Of a stretch of DNA of 37,669 bases, positions 19,633 through 29,054 are shown in pieces. The stretch covers positions 1 to 37,669 of the forward strand of contig JAUWXV010000005.1 of NCBI GenBank assembly GCA_030616165.1, read 5' to 3'. Both the position numbers and the translations under genes were made by a program. The first letter of the stretch is position 1. Every line of letters starts with the position of its first letter. The stretch comes from a bacterium. Lineage in GTDB: Bacteria > SM23-31 > JAUVVT01. Below the pieces are notes generated by a model, which saw only the letters and a list, made by a program, of their open reading frames with translations, was not told the DNA's origin and ran no database searches.

Positions 19633-20877
19633 ATGAAAAATAGGGTAGTAATAACAGGGATGGGAGTAATAACTCCTGTTGGGAATAATGTGAGAGAGTT
19701 TTGGGAATCCCTTGTTGAAGGTAAAGGCGGAATCGGAAAAATTACAAAATTTGACGCTTCGGATTATCCAGTCAGGATTGCTGCTGAGGTGAAGGGCTTT
19801 GATGCTGAAGTGTATATCGACATGAAAAGTATAAGAAAAATGGACCTCTTTACCCAGTATGCTGTTGCTGCCAGTATCCAGGCAGTTGAAGATTCTGGTA
19901 TTGATTTTGAAAATGAGGATACCGAAAGGATAGGGGTTATTGTTGGTTCTGGAATAGGGGGGATGGCAACTTTTGAGAATCAACATAGGAATTTAATTAA
20001 TAAAGGACCGAAGAGGATAAGTCCGTTTTTTGTACCTATGATGATAACTGATATAGCGTCAGGACATATTTCGATATTGTATGGTTTAAAAGGTCCCAAC
20101 TACGCTGTGGCTTCTGCTTGTGCCACAGCATCCCATGCAATTGGGGATGCTTTTAGGATTATTCAAAGGGAGGAAGCAGATGTAATGATTGCAGGGGGGG
20201 CTGAAGCTGTTGTTTCTCCTATGGGGATAGGTGGGTTTGCATCAATGAAAGCCCTATCTACAAGAAATGATGAGCCAGAAAAAGCCTCCAGACCATTTGA
20301 TGAAAAAAGAGATGGATTTATTGTTGGAGAGGGTGCGGGAATTGTTATGCTTGAGTCTTTGGAGCATGCGCAAAAGCGGGGTGCAAAAATATATTGTGAG
20401 GTAAGTGGTGTAGGATTTACTGCCGATGCTTACCATCTTACTGCTCCAGACCCGGAAGGGGACGGTGCTTACAGAGCTATGAAGAATGCTATACTCTGTG
20501 CTGGAATGAAACCAGAACAGGTGGATTATATCAATGCTCATGGAACTTCTACCGAATATAATGATAAAATTGAAACTCTTGCAATTAAAAGATTATTCAA
20601 TCAGAGGGCATTTGATATTTCTATAAGTTCAATAAAATCAATGATTGGGCATCTTCTTGGAGCTGCAGGGGGTGTTGAATTTATTGCTACTGTTCTTACA
20701 ATTGTTAATTCTATTATACCTCCTACCATAAATTATGAATTTCCTGATAAAGATTGCGATCTTGATTACACTCCTAATGTTGCAAGGAAAAGAAATGTCA
20801 ATGTCGCGCTGAATAATGGATTTGGATTTGGAGGACATAATGCTTGTATTCTATTAAGAAAGTTAAATGTTGTTTAA
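19633..20877 (+). CDS. fabF: 3-oxoacyl-ACP synthase II
   Basis: VVITGMGVITPVGNNV, ASACATASHAIGDA, NAHGTSTEYND, GHLLGAAGGVE. Confidence 0.97.
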   Translation: MKNRVVITGMGVITPVGNNVREFWESLVEGKGGIGKITKFDASDYPVRIAAEVKGFDAEVYIDMKSIRKMDLFTQYAVAASIQAVEDSGIDFENEDTERIGVIVGSGIGGMATFENQHRNLINKGPKRISPFFVPMMITDIASGHISILYGLKGPNYAVASACATASHAIGDAFRIIQREEADVMIAGGAEAVVSPMGIGGFASMKALSTRNDEPEKASRPFDEKRDGFIVGEGAGIVMLESLEHAQKRGAKIYCEVSGVGFTADAYHLTAPDPEGDGAYRAMKNAILCAGMKPEQVDYINAHGTSTEYNDKIETLAIKRLFNQRAFDISISSIKSMIGHLLGAAGGVEFIATVLTIVNSIIPPTINYEFPDKDCDLDYTPNVARKRNVNVALNNGFGFGGHNACILLRKLNVV

Positions 20878-21640
20878 AATATTGAAAAAATTTATATCTA
20901 TTTTTAAAAAGGAAAAAAACACTCCTTCTAAATCATGTAATAGAGTGATAATTGACTGGACATCTTTTCAAGGGGATATTGGCTATAAAATAAGGGATAA
21001 AAAAGTTTTCATAAATGCCCTTTTTCATAGTTCATTTTCTAATTCGCTTAAGGATTATGATTTCCAGTCTAATGAAAGGTTGGAATTTCTTGGTGATGGA
21101 GTTCTTAACCTTGCCATAGGGGAGTTTCTCTATCGAAGGTATCCAGAAAACTCTGAAGGTGAACTTACAAAGATGAGGTCTGTGTTAGCCAGTCAGAAGG
21201 TTTTAGCCAAAAAAGGTCAGGAACTTAATTTAGGTAGATATGTAATCCTCGGACAAGGAGAGGAGAAAACTGGAGGAAGGGAAAAGGATTCCATTCTTGC
21301 TGATACTCTGGAGGCTGTTATTGGGGCAATATATTTGGAGCGCGGTCTGAAGTCAGCAAAAAAATTCATTGAGAAAAACATCCTTAATGAATATCAAATT
21401 ATTCTTTCTGGATTAGATGTTAAAAATTATAAAGGGGAGTTACTTGAATATTGTCAGCAAAGCCATATAAAGATGCCTAAATATAATTTGAAAGAAGAGC
21501 GGGGTGCAGAACATCTTAAAATATATATAATGGAAGTTAAGATGAAAGGAGAAGTATTGGGTACAGGTGAGGGTCCGAGTAAAAAAGAGGCTGAACAAAA
21601 AGCGGCTGAAATGGCGCTCAGGAATCTAAAAGTTGTTTAA
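20867..21640 (+). CDS. rnc: Ribonuclease III
   Basis: NERLEFLGDGVLNLAIGEFLY and C-terminal dsRBD GEGPSKKEAEQKAAEMAL; overlaps fabF by 11 nt. Confidence 0.96.
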   Translation: MLFKILKKFISIFKKEKNTPSKSCNRVIIDWTSFQGDIGYKIRDKKVFINALFHSSFSNSLKDYDFQSNERLEFLGDGVLNLAIGEFLYRRYPENSEGELTKMRSVLASQKVLAKKGQELNLGRYVILGQGEEKTGGREKDSILADTLEAVIGAIYLERGLKSAKKFIEKNILNEYQIILSGLDVKNYKGELLEYCQQSHIKMPKYNLKEERGAEHLKIYIMEVKMKGEVLGTGEGPSKKEAEQKAAEMALRNLKVV

Positions 21641-21782
21641 GTTATAAAAAAAAATAAAAATTTATTTTTATTGTTTTTATATTTTTTAATTCTTTTATTT
21701 TATTATTATTAATTTAATATATCTTAAATCCATTCCCAGGTTAAAATTTAAAATAATAAATTTAACAATATTTTCAAAATCT

Positions 21783-21921
21783 TTTGATAAATCAAACCCT
21801 TACAAATATGCCGATAGCGTTATTAAATATCTTAAAGTTGGGGAATAGTTTATGTAGCGTTGTTTCAAACATATGTAATATTAACATATTGTTAAATCCA
21901 AGAGTTTGATTTATCGAACCC
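21783..21921. repeat. Inverted-repeat element (TTTGATAAATCAAACCCTTACAAAT ... GTTTGATTTATCGAACCC) upstream of sdh operon
   Basis: Arms related to those of 31576-31638. Confidence 0.7.
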
Positions 21922-21981
21922 GACTTTTCAGGGTAAAGTTTAAAAAATATGTAATGTATTAGAAATAAAAGGGTGAAGAGT

Positions 21982-22326
21982 ATGAAAAAAGAAAGTCTCG
22001 AAATTTGGTCGTGGATTTTACAAAGGGTCAGCGCAGTTTTTCTTGTGATTGGAATGATTTTACATTTTTGGGTTATTCACTATATCGATGAGGGGCCACT
22101 TACATTTTCAGTTGTATACGAGCGACTTCAGTCTCCTTTCTGGATAATTTTTGATTCATTGTTATTAATTGCAGTGGTATATCATGCATTGAATGGAATC
22201 TGGAGCATCGTGCTGGACTGGAACCCAGGTAAATCCACAAGACAATTTTTAGGGTGGTTTCTTTCGGCTGTTGGGATTATTACTTTTATTATAGGGATAT
22301 ATACTTTAATTCCTTTCACCGGTTAA
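21982..22326 (+). CDS. sdhD: Succinate dehydrogenase/fumarate reductase membrane anchor subunit (SdhD-like)
   Basis: Three TM helices, LQRVSAVFLVIGMILHFWVIHY, AVVYHALNGIWSIVLDW haem-ligand His; adjacent to sdhC/A/B. ATG 21982 or GTG 21973. Confidence 0.78.
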   Translation: MKKESLEIWSWILQRVSAVFLVIGMILHFWVIHYIDEGPLTFSVVYERLQSPFWIIFDSLLLIAVVYHALNGIWSIVLDWNPGKSTRQFLGWFLSAVGIITFIIGIYTLIPFTG

Positions 22327-22399
22327 TAATTTTTTATCTTTTGTCAAATTTGTAATGAATTGAATTTTTTTACTAATTTAAAAATTTTTGAGGTGTGTT

Positions 22400-22765
22400 A
22401 TGATAAAATCTCTTCCTAAGGAAACATATCTGAATACTAATTCTGGTATGATCTCTTATGTATTTCACAGGTTAAGTGGAATAGCATTAAGTGTATATTT
22501 ATTTCTTCACATATTAACTTTAAGTGCGGCGCGGGAAGGGAGGGAGGCTTTTAATTATTCGCTTGCAAAGTGGGATAATACATTTGGTCATATACTTGAG
22601 TACCTCTTGCTAATGGCTGTCGTTTATCACACTTTAAATGGTATCAGAATTATGCTTGCAGATTTTTTCAGAATGACGCTGTTACACAAGAGACTTATTT
22701 GGATTACATGGATTTGTTTTGTTATAGTTTTGGGATTAAGTATAAATTACTTTTTTTATATTTAA
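22400..22765 (+). CDS. sdhC: Succinate dehydrogenase cytochrome b556 subunit (SdhC-like)
   Basis: MISYVFHRLSGIALSVYLFLHI and AVVYHTLNGIRIMLADF; ATG 22400 preferred (GAGG upstream) over 22388. Confidence 0.87.
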   Translation: MIKSLPKETYLNTNSGMISYVFHRLSGIALSVYLFLHILTLSAAREGREAFNYSLAKWDNTFGHILEYLLLMAVVYHTLNGIRIMLADFFRMTLLHKRLIWITWICFVIVLGLSINYFFYI

Positions 22766-22785
22766 TAAAAATTTTAGAGGGAAAA

Positions 22786-24513
22786 ATGAAATACCTTGAT
22801 TCAATTGTAATAGGGGGAGGTCTTGCAGGATTGAGAGCAGCTATTGCACTTAATCAGAGAAATATTAAAGTGGGAGTTATCTCCAAGGTGCATCCATTAC
22901 GTTCGCATTCTATTGAAGCCCAGGGAGGCATAAATGCATCACTTGGCAATCATATTCGTGGTGGACATGATGACTGGAAAAAGCATGCATTTGATACGAT
23001 AAAGGGGAGCGATTATCTTGCCGACCAAAAGTCAGCCGCAAAACTGACACAAAGTGCTGTTGAATGTATAGTTGAAATGGAACACTGGGGGTGTCCTTTC
23101 AGCAGGACTGAAGATGGAAAAATTGCCCAGAGACCTTTCGGAGGAGCTGGTTTCCCGAGAACCTGCTTTGCTTCGGATAAAACAGGTCATGTTCTGCTTC
23201 ATACCCTGTTTGAACAAATTGTGAAGTTTGAACATGGTTCTGAGAGGCAGCAAATGCAATCTTTTGATGAGTGGTTTGTTACATCTGTTGTGATTGATGA
23301 TGGTTGCTGCCAGGGAGTAATAGCTATGAATGTGGTGACTGGAGAACTTGAAGAGTTTAAATCTGATGCGGTGATATTTGCAACAGGAGGTGTGGGTAGA
23401 ATTTACGGGAGGACGACAAATGCCCTGATAAACAGCGGTCGCGGTATGTCGATGCCATTCTGGGCTGGTGTGCCTCTGAAAGATATGGAATTTATTCAGT
23501 TTCATCCTACTACTCTTTATGGAACGAATGTTCTGATGACTGAAGGATGTCGTGGGGAAGGAGGATTTTTATTAAACAATAAAGGAGAAAGGTTTCTTGC
23601 TTTTTATGATGATTCAAAGAAGGCAATGGAGATAGCCCCGAGGGATATTGTATCGAGGAATATTCAGAAAGAAATTCATGCCGGAAGAGGATTTGAGGAT
23701 GCTTATGTTCATCTCGATTTGAGACATCTGGGTGAAAAGAAGATTATGGAGAGGCTACCCGGGATCAGGGTTCTTGGTCTTAATTTTGCTGGTGTTGACC
23801 CAATATATGAATTAGTTCCTATTCAGCCGGGTCAGCACTATGCCATGGGAGGTATAGATACCAATATAAATGCTGAGACAAGGGTAATTGGATTGTATGC
23901 AGCAGGAGAGTGTGCGTGTGTGAGTGTTCACGGGGCTAACAGGCTGGGTGGAAATTCTCTCCTTGAGACATTGATTTACGGTAAGATAGCCGGTGAAAGC
24001 GCAGCCGATTACATTACAGCAGGAGGTCCACCGAAAAAAGATGAAGGTATTATGAAGGATGCTTTAAAAAGAGATGAAGATAAAATAAATAAATTTTTAC
24101 GCTCTTCCGGGAAAGAAAAACATTCGGAAATAAAAATGGATTTAAACAACATAATGGACGATAAAGTCGGGATCTTCAGAGAAAAGAAATCCCTTGAAAA
24201 GGCTCTTGAAGGGGTTAGAGAACTTAAGGATAGATTCAAAAATATAAAGATTTTAAATCGTGAAAGGAGATTGAATCAGGAACTAATAAATATTATGGAA
24301 CTTGAAGGGAATCTTGATATTGCAGAGGTCATTGTAATGGGTGCCCTGGCTCGTGAAGAAAGCAGAGGCTCGCAATCAAGAACCGATTTTCCTAAGAGAG
24401 ATGATGAAAATTGGCTCAAACATACTCTTGCATATTACACTCCCGATGGGATAAAAACTGAATACACTGACGTTGATGTTAGTATGTACGAACCTAAAGA
24501 AAGGAAATATTAA
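22786..24513 (+). CDS. sdhA: Succinate dehydrogenase/fumarate reductase flavoprotein subunit
   Basis: SIVIGGGLAGLRAAIAL, RSHSIEAQGGINASLG, QFHPTTLYG, TEGCRGEGG, HGANRLGGNSLLETL. Start at 22786 (AGAGGGAAAA-ATG) rather than 22699. Confidence 0.96.
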   Translation: MKYLDSIVIGGGLAGLRAAIALNQRNIKVGVISKVHPLRSHSIEAQGGINASLGNHIRGGHDDWKKHAFDTIKGSDYLADQKSAAKLTQSAVECIVEMEHWGCPFSRTEDGKIAQRPFGGAGFPRTCFASDKTGHVLLHTLFEQIVKFEHGSERQQMQSFDEWFVTSVVIDDGCCQGVIAMNVVTGELEEFKSDAVIFATGGVGRIYGRTTNALINSGRGMSMPFWAGVPLKDMEFIQFHPTTLYGTNVLMTEGCRGEGGFLLNNKGERFLAFYDDSKKAMEIAPRDIVSRNIQKEIHAGRGFEDAYVHLDLRHLGEKKIMERLPGIRVLGLNFAGVDPIYELVPIQPGQHYAMGGIDTNINAETRVIGLYAAGECACVSVHGANRLGGNSLLETLIYGKIAGESAADYITAGGPPKKDEGIMKDALKRDEDKINKFLRSSGKEKHSEIKMDLNNIMDDKVGIFREKKSLEKALEGVRELKDRFKNIKILNRERRLNQELINIMELEGNLDIAEVIVMGALAREESRGSQSRTDFPKRDDENWLKHTLAYYTPDGIKTEYTDVDVSMYEPKERKY

Positions 24514-24529
24514 TTTTATTTTAAATAAG

Positions 24530-24583
24530 TTTTTCCCGCTATAGGCGGGTCATTTGGATTGCTTACTTCTTTTTCAAAAGAAG
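24530..24583 (+). repeat. 54-bp interspersed repeat (second copy; see 10436-10489)
   Basis: Contains hairpins CCCGC-TATAG-GCGGG and GCTTACTTCTTTT-TC-AAAAGAAGTAAGC (to 24588). Confidence 0.88.
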
Positions 24584-24592
24584 TAAGCGAAT

Positions 24593-24620
24593 CATTCATC
24601 CCGAAGATTCGGGATGAATG
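24593..24620. repeat. Hairpin CATTCATCCCGAA-GA-TTCGGGATGAATG (13-bp arms)
   Basis: Direct reading; immediately follows the 54-bp repeat. Confidence 0.9.
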
Positions 24621-24660
24621 GAAAATGGCAAAAACTAAAAATGTTAAAGGGATAAGAGTT

Positions 24661-25386
24661 ATGGAAAAGAGAACATTTAGGATATTTCGATACGATTCAT
24701 CAAAAAATGAATCTCCGGGATTTCAATCCTTTGAAGTACCCGCGGAGAAAGGGATGACCGTTCTTGAGGGATTGATATATATTCAAGACAACCTTGACGG
24801 GAGTCTTGCATTCAGAAGTTCCTGCAGAGCAGGGGTTTGTGGGTCATGTGCCATGCATATAAATGGGAAATACTGTCTTGCATGCGAGACTCAGATTTTT
24901 GCATTAAAATCGAAAACTGTAACTTTAAGACCTATGGCACACCTGAAGGTTATTAAGGATCTTTTTGTAGATTTGAAACCGTTCTGGGAAAAATATAAAC
25001 TGATTAAACCATATTTGATGCCTGGAGAGCCTGGACCGGAAAGAGAAAGAATTCAGACAGCCGATGATAGATTAAAGCTTGAAGGATTAATAGACTGTAT
25101 ACTTTGCGGTGCCTGCTATGCATCCTGCCCTGTTGGGGAAACTCATTCGGAATATCTTGGACCTGCTGCGCTTTTGAAGGTAAATAGGTTTGTTCAGGAC
25201 TCTCGCGATAATGCCGAAGAAGAGCGATTGAATGCGGTTTCTGGATTCGATGGTGTTTTCAGGTGCCATACAATTTTTAACTGCCAGGAGGTTTGTCCAA
25301 AAGAGCTTGACCCCACTGGAAGTATTGCCGACCTGAAGAGAAAGATTATAGGTAAAAAATTTGGCTTGTCAAAAATCTATAAGTAG
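24661..25386 (+). CDS. sdhB: Succinate dehydrogenase/fumarate reductase iron-sulfur subunit
   Basis: SSCRAGVCGSCAMHINGKYCLACETQ ([2Fe-2S]), CILCGACYASCP, CHTIFNCQEVCPKELDP. True start probably 24661 (or 24625); the track start 24559 lies in repeat DNA. Confidence 0.94.
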   Translation: MEKRTFRIFRYDSSKNESPGFQSFEVPAEKGMTVLEGLIYIQDNLDGSLAFRSSCRAGVCGSCAMHINGKYCLACETQIFALKSKTVTLRPMAHLKVIKDLFVDLKPFWEKYKLIKPYLMPGEPGPERERIQTADDRLKLEGLIDCILCGACYASCPVGETHSEYLGPAALLKVNRFVQDSRDNAEEERLNAVSGFDGVFRCHTIFNCQEVCPKELDPTGSIADLKRKIIGKKFGLSKIYK

Positions 25387-25545
25387 ATGGACAGACAGAA
25401 ATGTCTGTCCTACCTGTCAATTGCTTACTGCGGGTAAAAAATTTGATTTGTCAAAAATCTATAAGTAGATGGACAGACAGAAATGTCTGTCTTACCTATT
25501 AATTGCTTACTGCGGGTGAAAAATTTAGTTTGTCAAAATTTTATG
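25351..25545 (+). repeat. About 2.4 tandem copies of an 82-bp unit: sdhB 3' end (GKKFGLSKIYK-stop) + GGACAGACA-GAAA-TGTCTGTCC hairpin
   Basis: Units 25351-25432, 25433-25514, partial 25515-~25545; hairpins at 25389-25410 and 25471-25492. Confidence 0.93.
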
Positions 25546-25612
25546 AGGAGAGCGGAAGGGGTGAGTAAACCAAATACATTTCGTCCCAGAATTTTTTAAA
25601 ATATAAATATAT

Positions 25613-26164
25613 ATGATTGAAATAAGGATTCATGGAAGGGGTGGACAGGGAGTTGTAGTTGCTTCGAAGGTTCTTGCTATGGGATTTTTTGTTGAAGGGA
25701 AATACGTTCAATCTTTTCCTTTTTTTGGAGCAGAAAGGCAGGGGGCGCCAGTTGCTGCATTTGTGAGGGCTGACGATAAAAAGATTCATTTAAGATGTAA
25801 AATCTATAATCCAGATTACCTTATCGTACTTGACCAAAACCTTCCTTTTGAAATAAATCTGACTGAAGGTTTAAAAAAGGGAGGGATTGTTATTATCAAT
25901 AGTACGAAAGAACCAGGACGTTATAATATATCTTCAGATTTCAAAGTATTCACAGTAGATGCAGGGTCAGTTGCGTCAAAATATGGAATAGGTACAAAAG
26001 AACTACCAATAGTCAATACCGCAATTCTCGGAGCATTCTGCAGGATTACAAACCTGGTAAATATTAACTCTCTAAAAAAGGCAATAAAAGAGTTTGCTCC
26101 GTTAAAAAAGAAAGAAAATGCCGAAGCCGCAATTGAAATATATAATTCTATCAATAATGTGTAA
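25613..26164 (+). CDS. porG: 2-oxoacid:ferredoxin oxidoreductase gamma subunit (PorG/VorG family)
   Basis: MIEIRIHGRGGQGVVVASKVLAMGFF...FPFFGAERQGAPVAAFVR. Confidence 0.9.
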   Translation: MIEIRIHGRGGQGVVVASKVLAMGFFVEGKYVQSFPFFGAERQGAPVAAFVRADDKKIHLRCKIYNPDYLIVLDQNLPFEINLTEGLKKGGIVIINSTKEPGRYNISSDFKVFTVDAGSVASKYGIGTKELPIVNTAILGAFCRITNLVNINSLKKAIKEFAPLKKKENAEAAIEIYNSINNV

Positions 26165-26166
26165 TA

Positions 26167-27879
26167 GTGAGTTTAATGAGTAATCTAATAAAAGAAATAA
26201 AAAATTTGCCCTATACGGCTGTTTCTCATTCCAATATGCTCTGGAATAAGACCGGGAGCTGGAGACATATAAAGCCTTATTATGAGAATAAAATAGCCCA
26301 TTGTACGAGTAGATGCCCTTGTGGGAATAATATTGCTGAATTTATATTGTCAGCAAGCCAGGGTGAATTTCAAAAAGGATATGAAATAATAAAAATGACA
26401 AGCCCTCTTCCCGGAGTATGCGGGAGGGTATGCTATCATCCTTGTGAGACTTACTGTAATAGAGGAGAGTTTGATGAGCCAATCGCTATTCAAATGATTG
26501 AGAGGTTTCTTGCTGATTATATGAGTGATAAAGGACGAATAATTCCTGAAATAGCAGAGAGGAAAAATAAAAGAGTTGCAGTTATTGGGTCTGGACCTGC
26601 CGGGCTTTCCTGTACATACCATCTTGCCTTAAAAGGTTATTCGGTGATACTGTTTGAGGCTTATGAAAAACCGGGTGGAATGTTGAGATACGGGATACCA
26701 TCCTATCGTCTTCCGAAGGATGTACTTGACAGAGAAATTAAGGATATTCTTGATGCGGGTATTGAATTGAAAACTAACACAAGGCTTGGAAATGATTTTT
26801 CACTGGACAATCTTGAAGAATATGATGCTGTTTATCTTGCAATTGGGTCAAATAAAAGCCGTTCTTTGGGACTTTCCGGAGAATCTGCAGATGGAGTATT
26901 TTCTGGATTGGAATTTCTTGAAAGAGTTAATTCTGGTGAAATGGTAAAATTGGGGAAAAAAGTAATAGTAGTAGGTGGAGGAAATACTGCTATCGATACA
27001 GCGAGATGTGCTTTAAGGTGCGGCTCAGAAGTTACAGTAGTTTATAGAAGGTCAAGAAATGAGATGCCAGCATGGCAGGAGGATGTGGATGACGCTTTGG
27101 AAGAAGGAATAAAATTGGTTTTTCTAACTTCACCAACAGAGATTTTGTTTGAAGGTGGAATTTTTAAAGGAATTAGATGTCAAAAGATGGAACTTGGTGA
27201 ACCTGACCAATCAGGCAGGAGGAGACCAATCCCAATAAAGGGTTCGGATTTTACAATCAGGGGGAATAATATTATTGTTTCTATTGGAGAAGAACCAGAA
27301 ATTTCGTTTTTAAATGAGTCTTTTGAGGTAAAGGATAAAAAGGTTGTAACTGACTTTGGTGGTTTTTCGGGTGTGAGAAAGGTTTTTGTCGGTGGGGATT
27401 TGGTTTACAAAAGTTCTGCAACTGTAGCTTCGGCAATCGGTTCCGGAAAGTCAGGTGCAGAGTCGATTGATTTTTTTCTCAGGAATGAGGAAATTAAGGC
27501 AAAAGAAGAACAAAAAATTACAGAATTTGAGGATTTAAATATTGATTATTTTAGTCCTGCAGGAAAGATTGTTCTTTCAAAATCGGATGTAAATGAGAGG
27601 GTAAAAGATTTTTCGGAGATAGTACGTGGTGTTTCTTCAGAGGAAGTTATCTATGAGTCTGAAAGGTGTTTCAGCTGCGGGCTCTGTACGGTGTGCGATA
27701 ACTGCTTGATTTTCTGTCCCGATATGGCTGTAAAAAGAAAAGATACCGGATATGAAATTGATTATGACTACTGTAAAGGATGTGGTATATGCTTCGAAGA
27801 ATGTCCGAGAAATGTAATCTCTCTCGAAAGGGAAATCAAATATAATGGCAATAAGCGTAAAAGAAAAAAGAATAAATGA
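26167..27879 (+). CDS. GltD-like NAD(P)/FAD oxidoreductase fused to C-terminal PorD-type 2[4Fe-4S] ferredoxin
   Basis: N-terminal Cys cluster region (CTSRCPCG, GVCGRVCYHPCETYCNRG), VAVIGSGPAGLSCTYHLALKGY, VIVVGGGNTAIDTARCALR, then CFSCGLCTVCDNCLIFCP and CKGCGICFEECP. Confidence 0.9.
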   Translation: MSLMSNLIKEIKNLPYTAVSHSNMLWNKTGSWRHIKPYYENKIAHCTSRCPCGNNIAEFILSASQGEFQKGYEIIKMTSPLPGVCGRVCYHPCETYCNRGEFDEPIAIQMIERFLADYMSDKGRIIPEIAERKNKRVAVIGSGPAGLSCTYHLALKGYSVILFEAYEKPGGMLRYGIPSYRLPKDVLDREIKDILDAGIELKTNTRLGNDFSLDNLEEYDAVYLAIGSNKSRSLGLSGESADGVFSGLEFLERVNSGEMVKLGKKVIVVGGGNTAIDTARCALRCGSEVTVVYRRSRNEMPAWQEDVDDALEEGIKLVFLTSPTEILFEGGIFKGIRCQKMELGEPDQSGRRRPIPIKGSDFTIRGNNIIVSIGEEPEISFLNESFEVKDKKVVTDFGGFSGVRKVFVGGDLVYKSSATVASAIGSGKSGAESIDFFLRNEEIKAKEEQKITEFEDLNIDYFSPAGKIVLSKSDVNERVKDFSEIVRGVSSEEVIYESERCFSCGLCTVCDNCLIFCPDMAVKRKDTGYEIDYDYCKGCGICFEECPRNVISLEREIKYNGNKRKRKKNK

Positions 27880-29038
27880 CCAGCAATCTTTATTGCTCGA
27901 AGGGACTTATGCTGTAGCGTATGCAGTTAAACTTTGTCGAGTGAAGGTAATAACGGTGTATCCTATAACTCCTTCTTCAGCAATAGCGGAAAGACTGGCA
28001 GAGATGGTGGGGGATGAAGAACTCGATGCGAAATATATTAAAGTGGAATCCGAGCATTCAGCGATGGCGAGTCTGATAGGGGCTTCACATGTTGGTGTGA
28101 GAACGTTTACAGCAACATCTTCTCACGGACTTGCATATATGCATGAAACTCTTCATTGGGCAAGTGGAGCGAGGCTTCCTATAGTTATGAGTAATACTAA
28201 CCGCTCACTCGGAAGTCCATGGAGCATTCTTGCCGAACAAACTGATTCACTTTCCCAAAGAGATACCGGGTGGATTCAGTTTTATTGTGAAAGCAATCAA
28301 GAAATCTTTGATACTATTATTCAGTCGTATAGAATAGCGGAACGAGTTTATATACCTGCTATGATAAATATGGATGCTTTCTTTTCTACTCATGTCCTTG
28401 AAAATATAGTTATTCCATCACAGGAGATGGTGGATTCATATCTCCCGGAATTTAAACCGAAAATTAAAATAGACTTAAATAAACCTTCTGCATTTGGGGG
28501 AGTTGCACCGGGAGATAGTTACTTTGAATTTAAATATAAAATGGAAGAGGATATGCTTAAGGCGGTGGATGTTGCAGTTAAAGCGGATAATGAATTTGAG
28601 GAAATCTTTGGGAGGAAGTACGGGATTATCAACTGTTATTTATGTGAGGATGCTGAAACTATACTCATAATGACCGGCACCGCAGCTGGAACGGGAAGAG
28701 TGGTTATTGATAATATGAGAAAGAAAGGGAAAAAAGTAGGATTAATGAAAATAAGGCTTTTCAGGCCGTTTCCATCCAGAGCGATTATAGACGTGTTGAA
28801 AAATAAAATAAAAATTGCCGTTATAGACCGAAATATCAGCCGCGGAGTCGGTGGAATATTTGCCCAAGAAATAAGGGCGGCTTTTCATAATACTAAGTAT
28901 CATCCACCAATTTTCGGATTTGTTGCCGGGCTTGGAGGAAAGGATATTACTCCTGAACAAATTGAAAATGTGTTGAATTATACTATCGAGTCCGATTATC
29001 CCGACCGAGAAGCATATTGGTTGGATATTGATGTATGA
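27845..29038 (+). CDS. porA: Pyruvate/2-oxoacid:ferredoxin oxidoreductase alpha subunit
   Basis: VITVYPITPSSAIAERLAEMVGDEELDAKYIKVESEHSAMASLIGAS; overlaps the preceding CDS by 35 nt. Confidence 0.92.
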   Translation: MAISVKEKRINDQQSLLLEGTYAVAYAVKLCRVKVITVYPITPSSAIAERLAEMVGDEELDAKYIKVESEHSAMASLIGASHVGVRTFTATSSHGLAYMHETLHWASGARLPIVMSNTNRSLGSPWSILAEQTDSLSQRDTGWIQFYCESNQEIFDTIIQSYRIAERVYIPAMINMDAFFSTHVLENIVIPSQEMVDSYLPEFKPKIKIDLNKPSAFGGVAPGDSYFEFKYKMEEDMLKAVDVAVKADNEFEEIFGRKYGIINCYLCEDAETILIMTGTAAGTGRVVIDNMRKKGKKVGLMKIRLFRPFPSRAIIDVLKNKIKIAVIDRNISRGVGGIFAQEIRAAFHNTKYHPPIFGFVAGLGGKDITPEQIENVLNYTIESDYPDREAYWLDIDV

Positions 29039-29054
29039 GAGAGGGATATGGTTT

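Noticed and set aside
21641-21972. tRNA or riboswitch in the long intergenic region before sdh
   Set aside because: AT-rich with inverted repeats but no cloverleaf, TTCGANTC arm or known riboswitch core. The GTTCGATAAATC-like arm belongs to the repeat family also at 31621.
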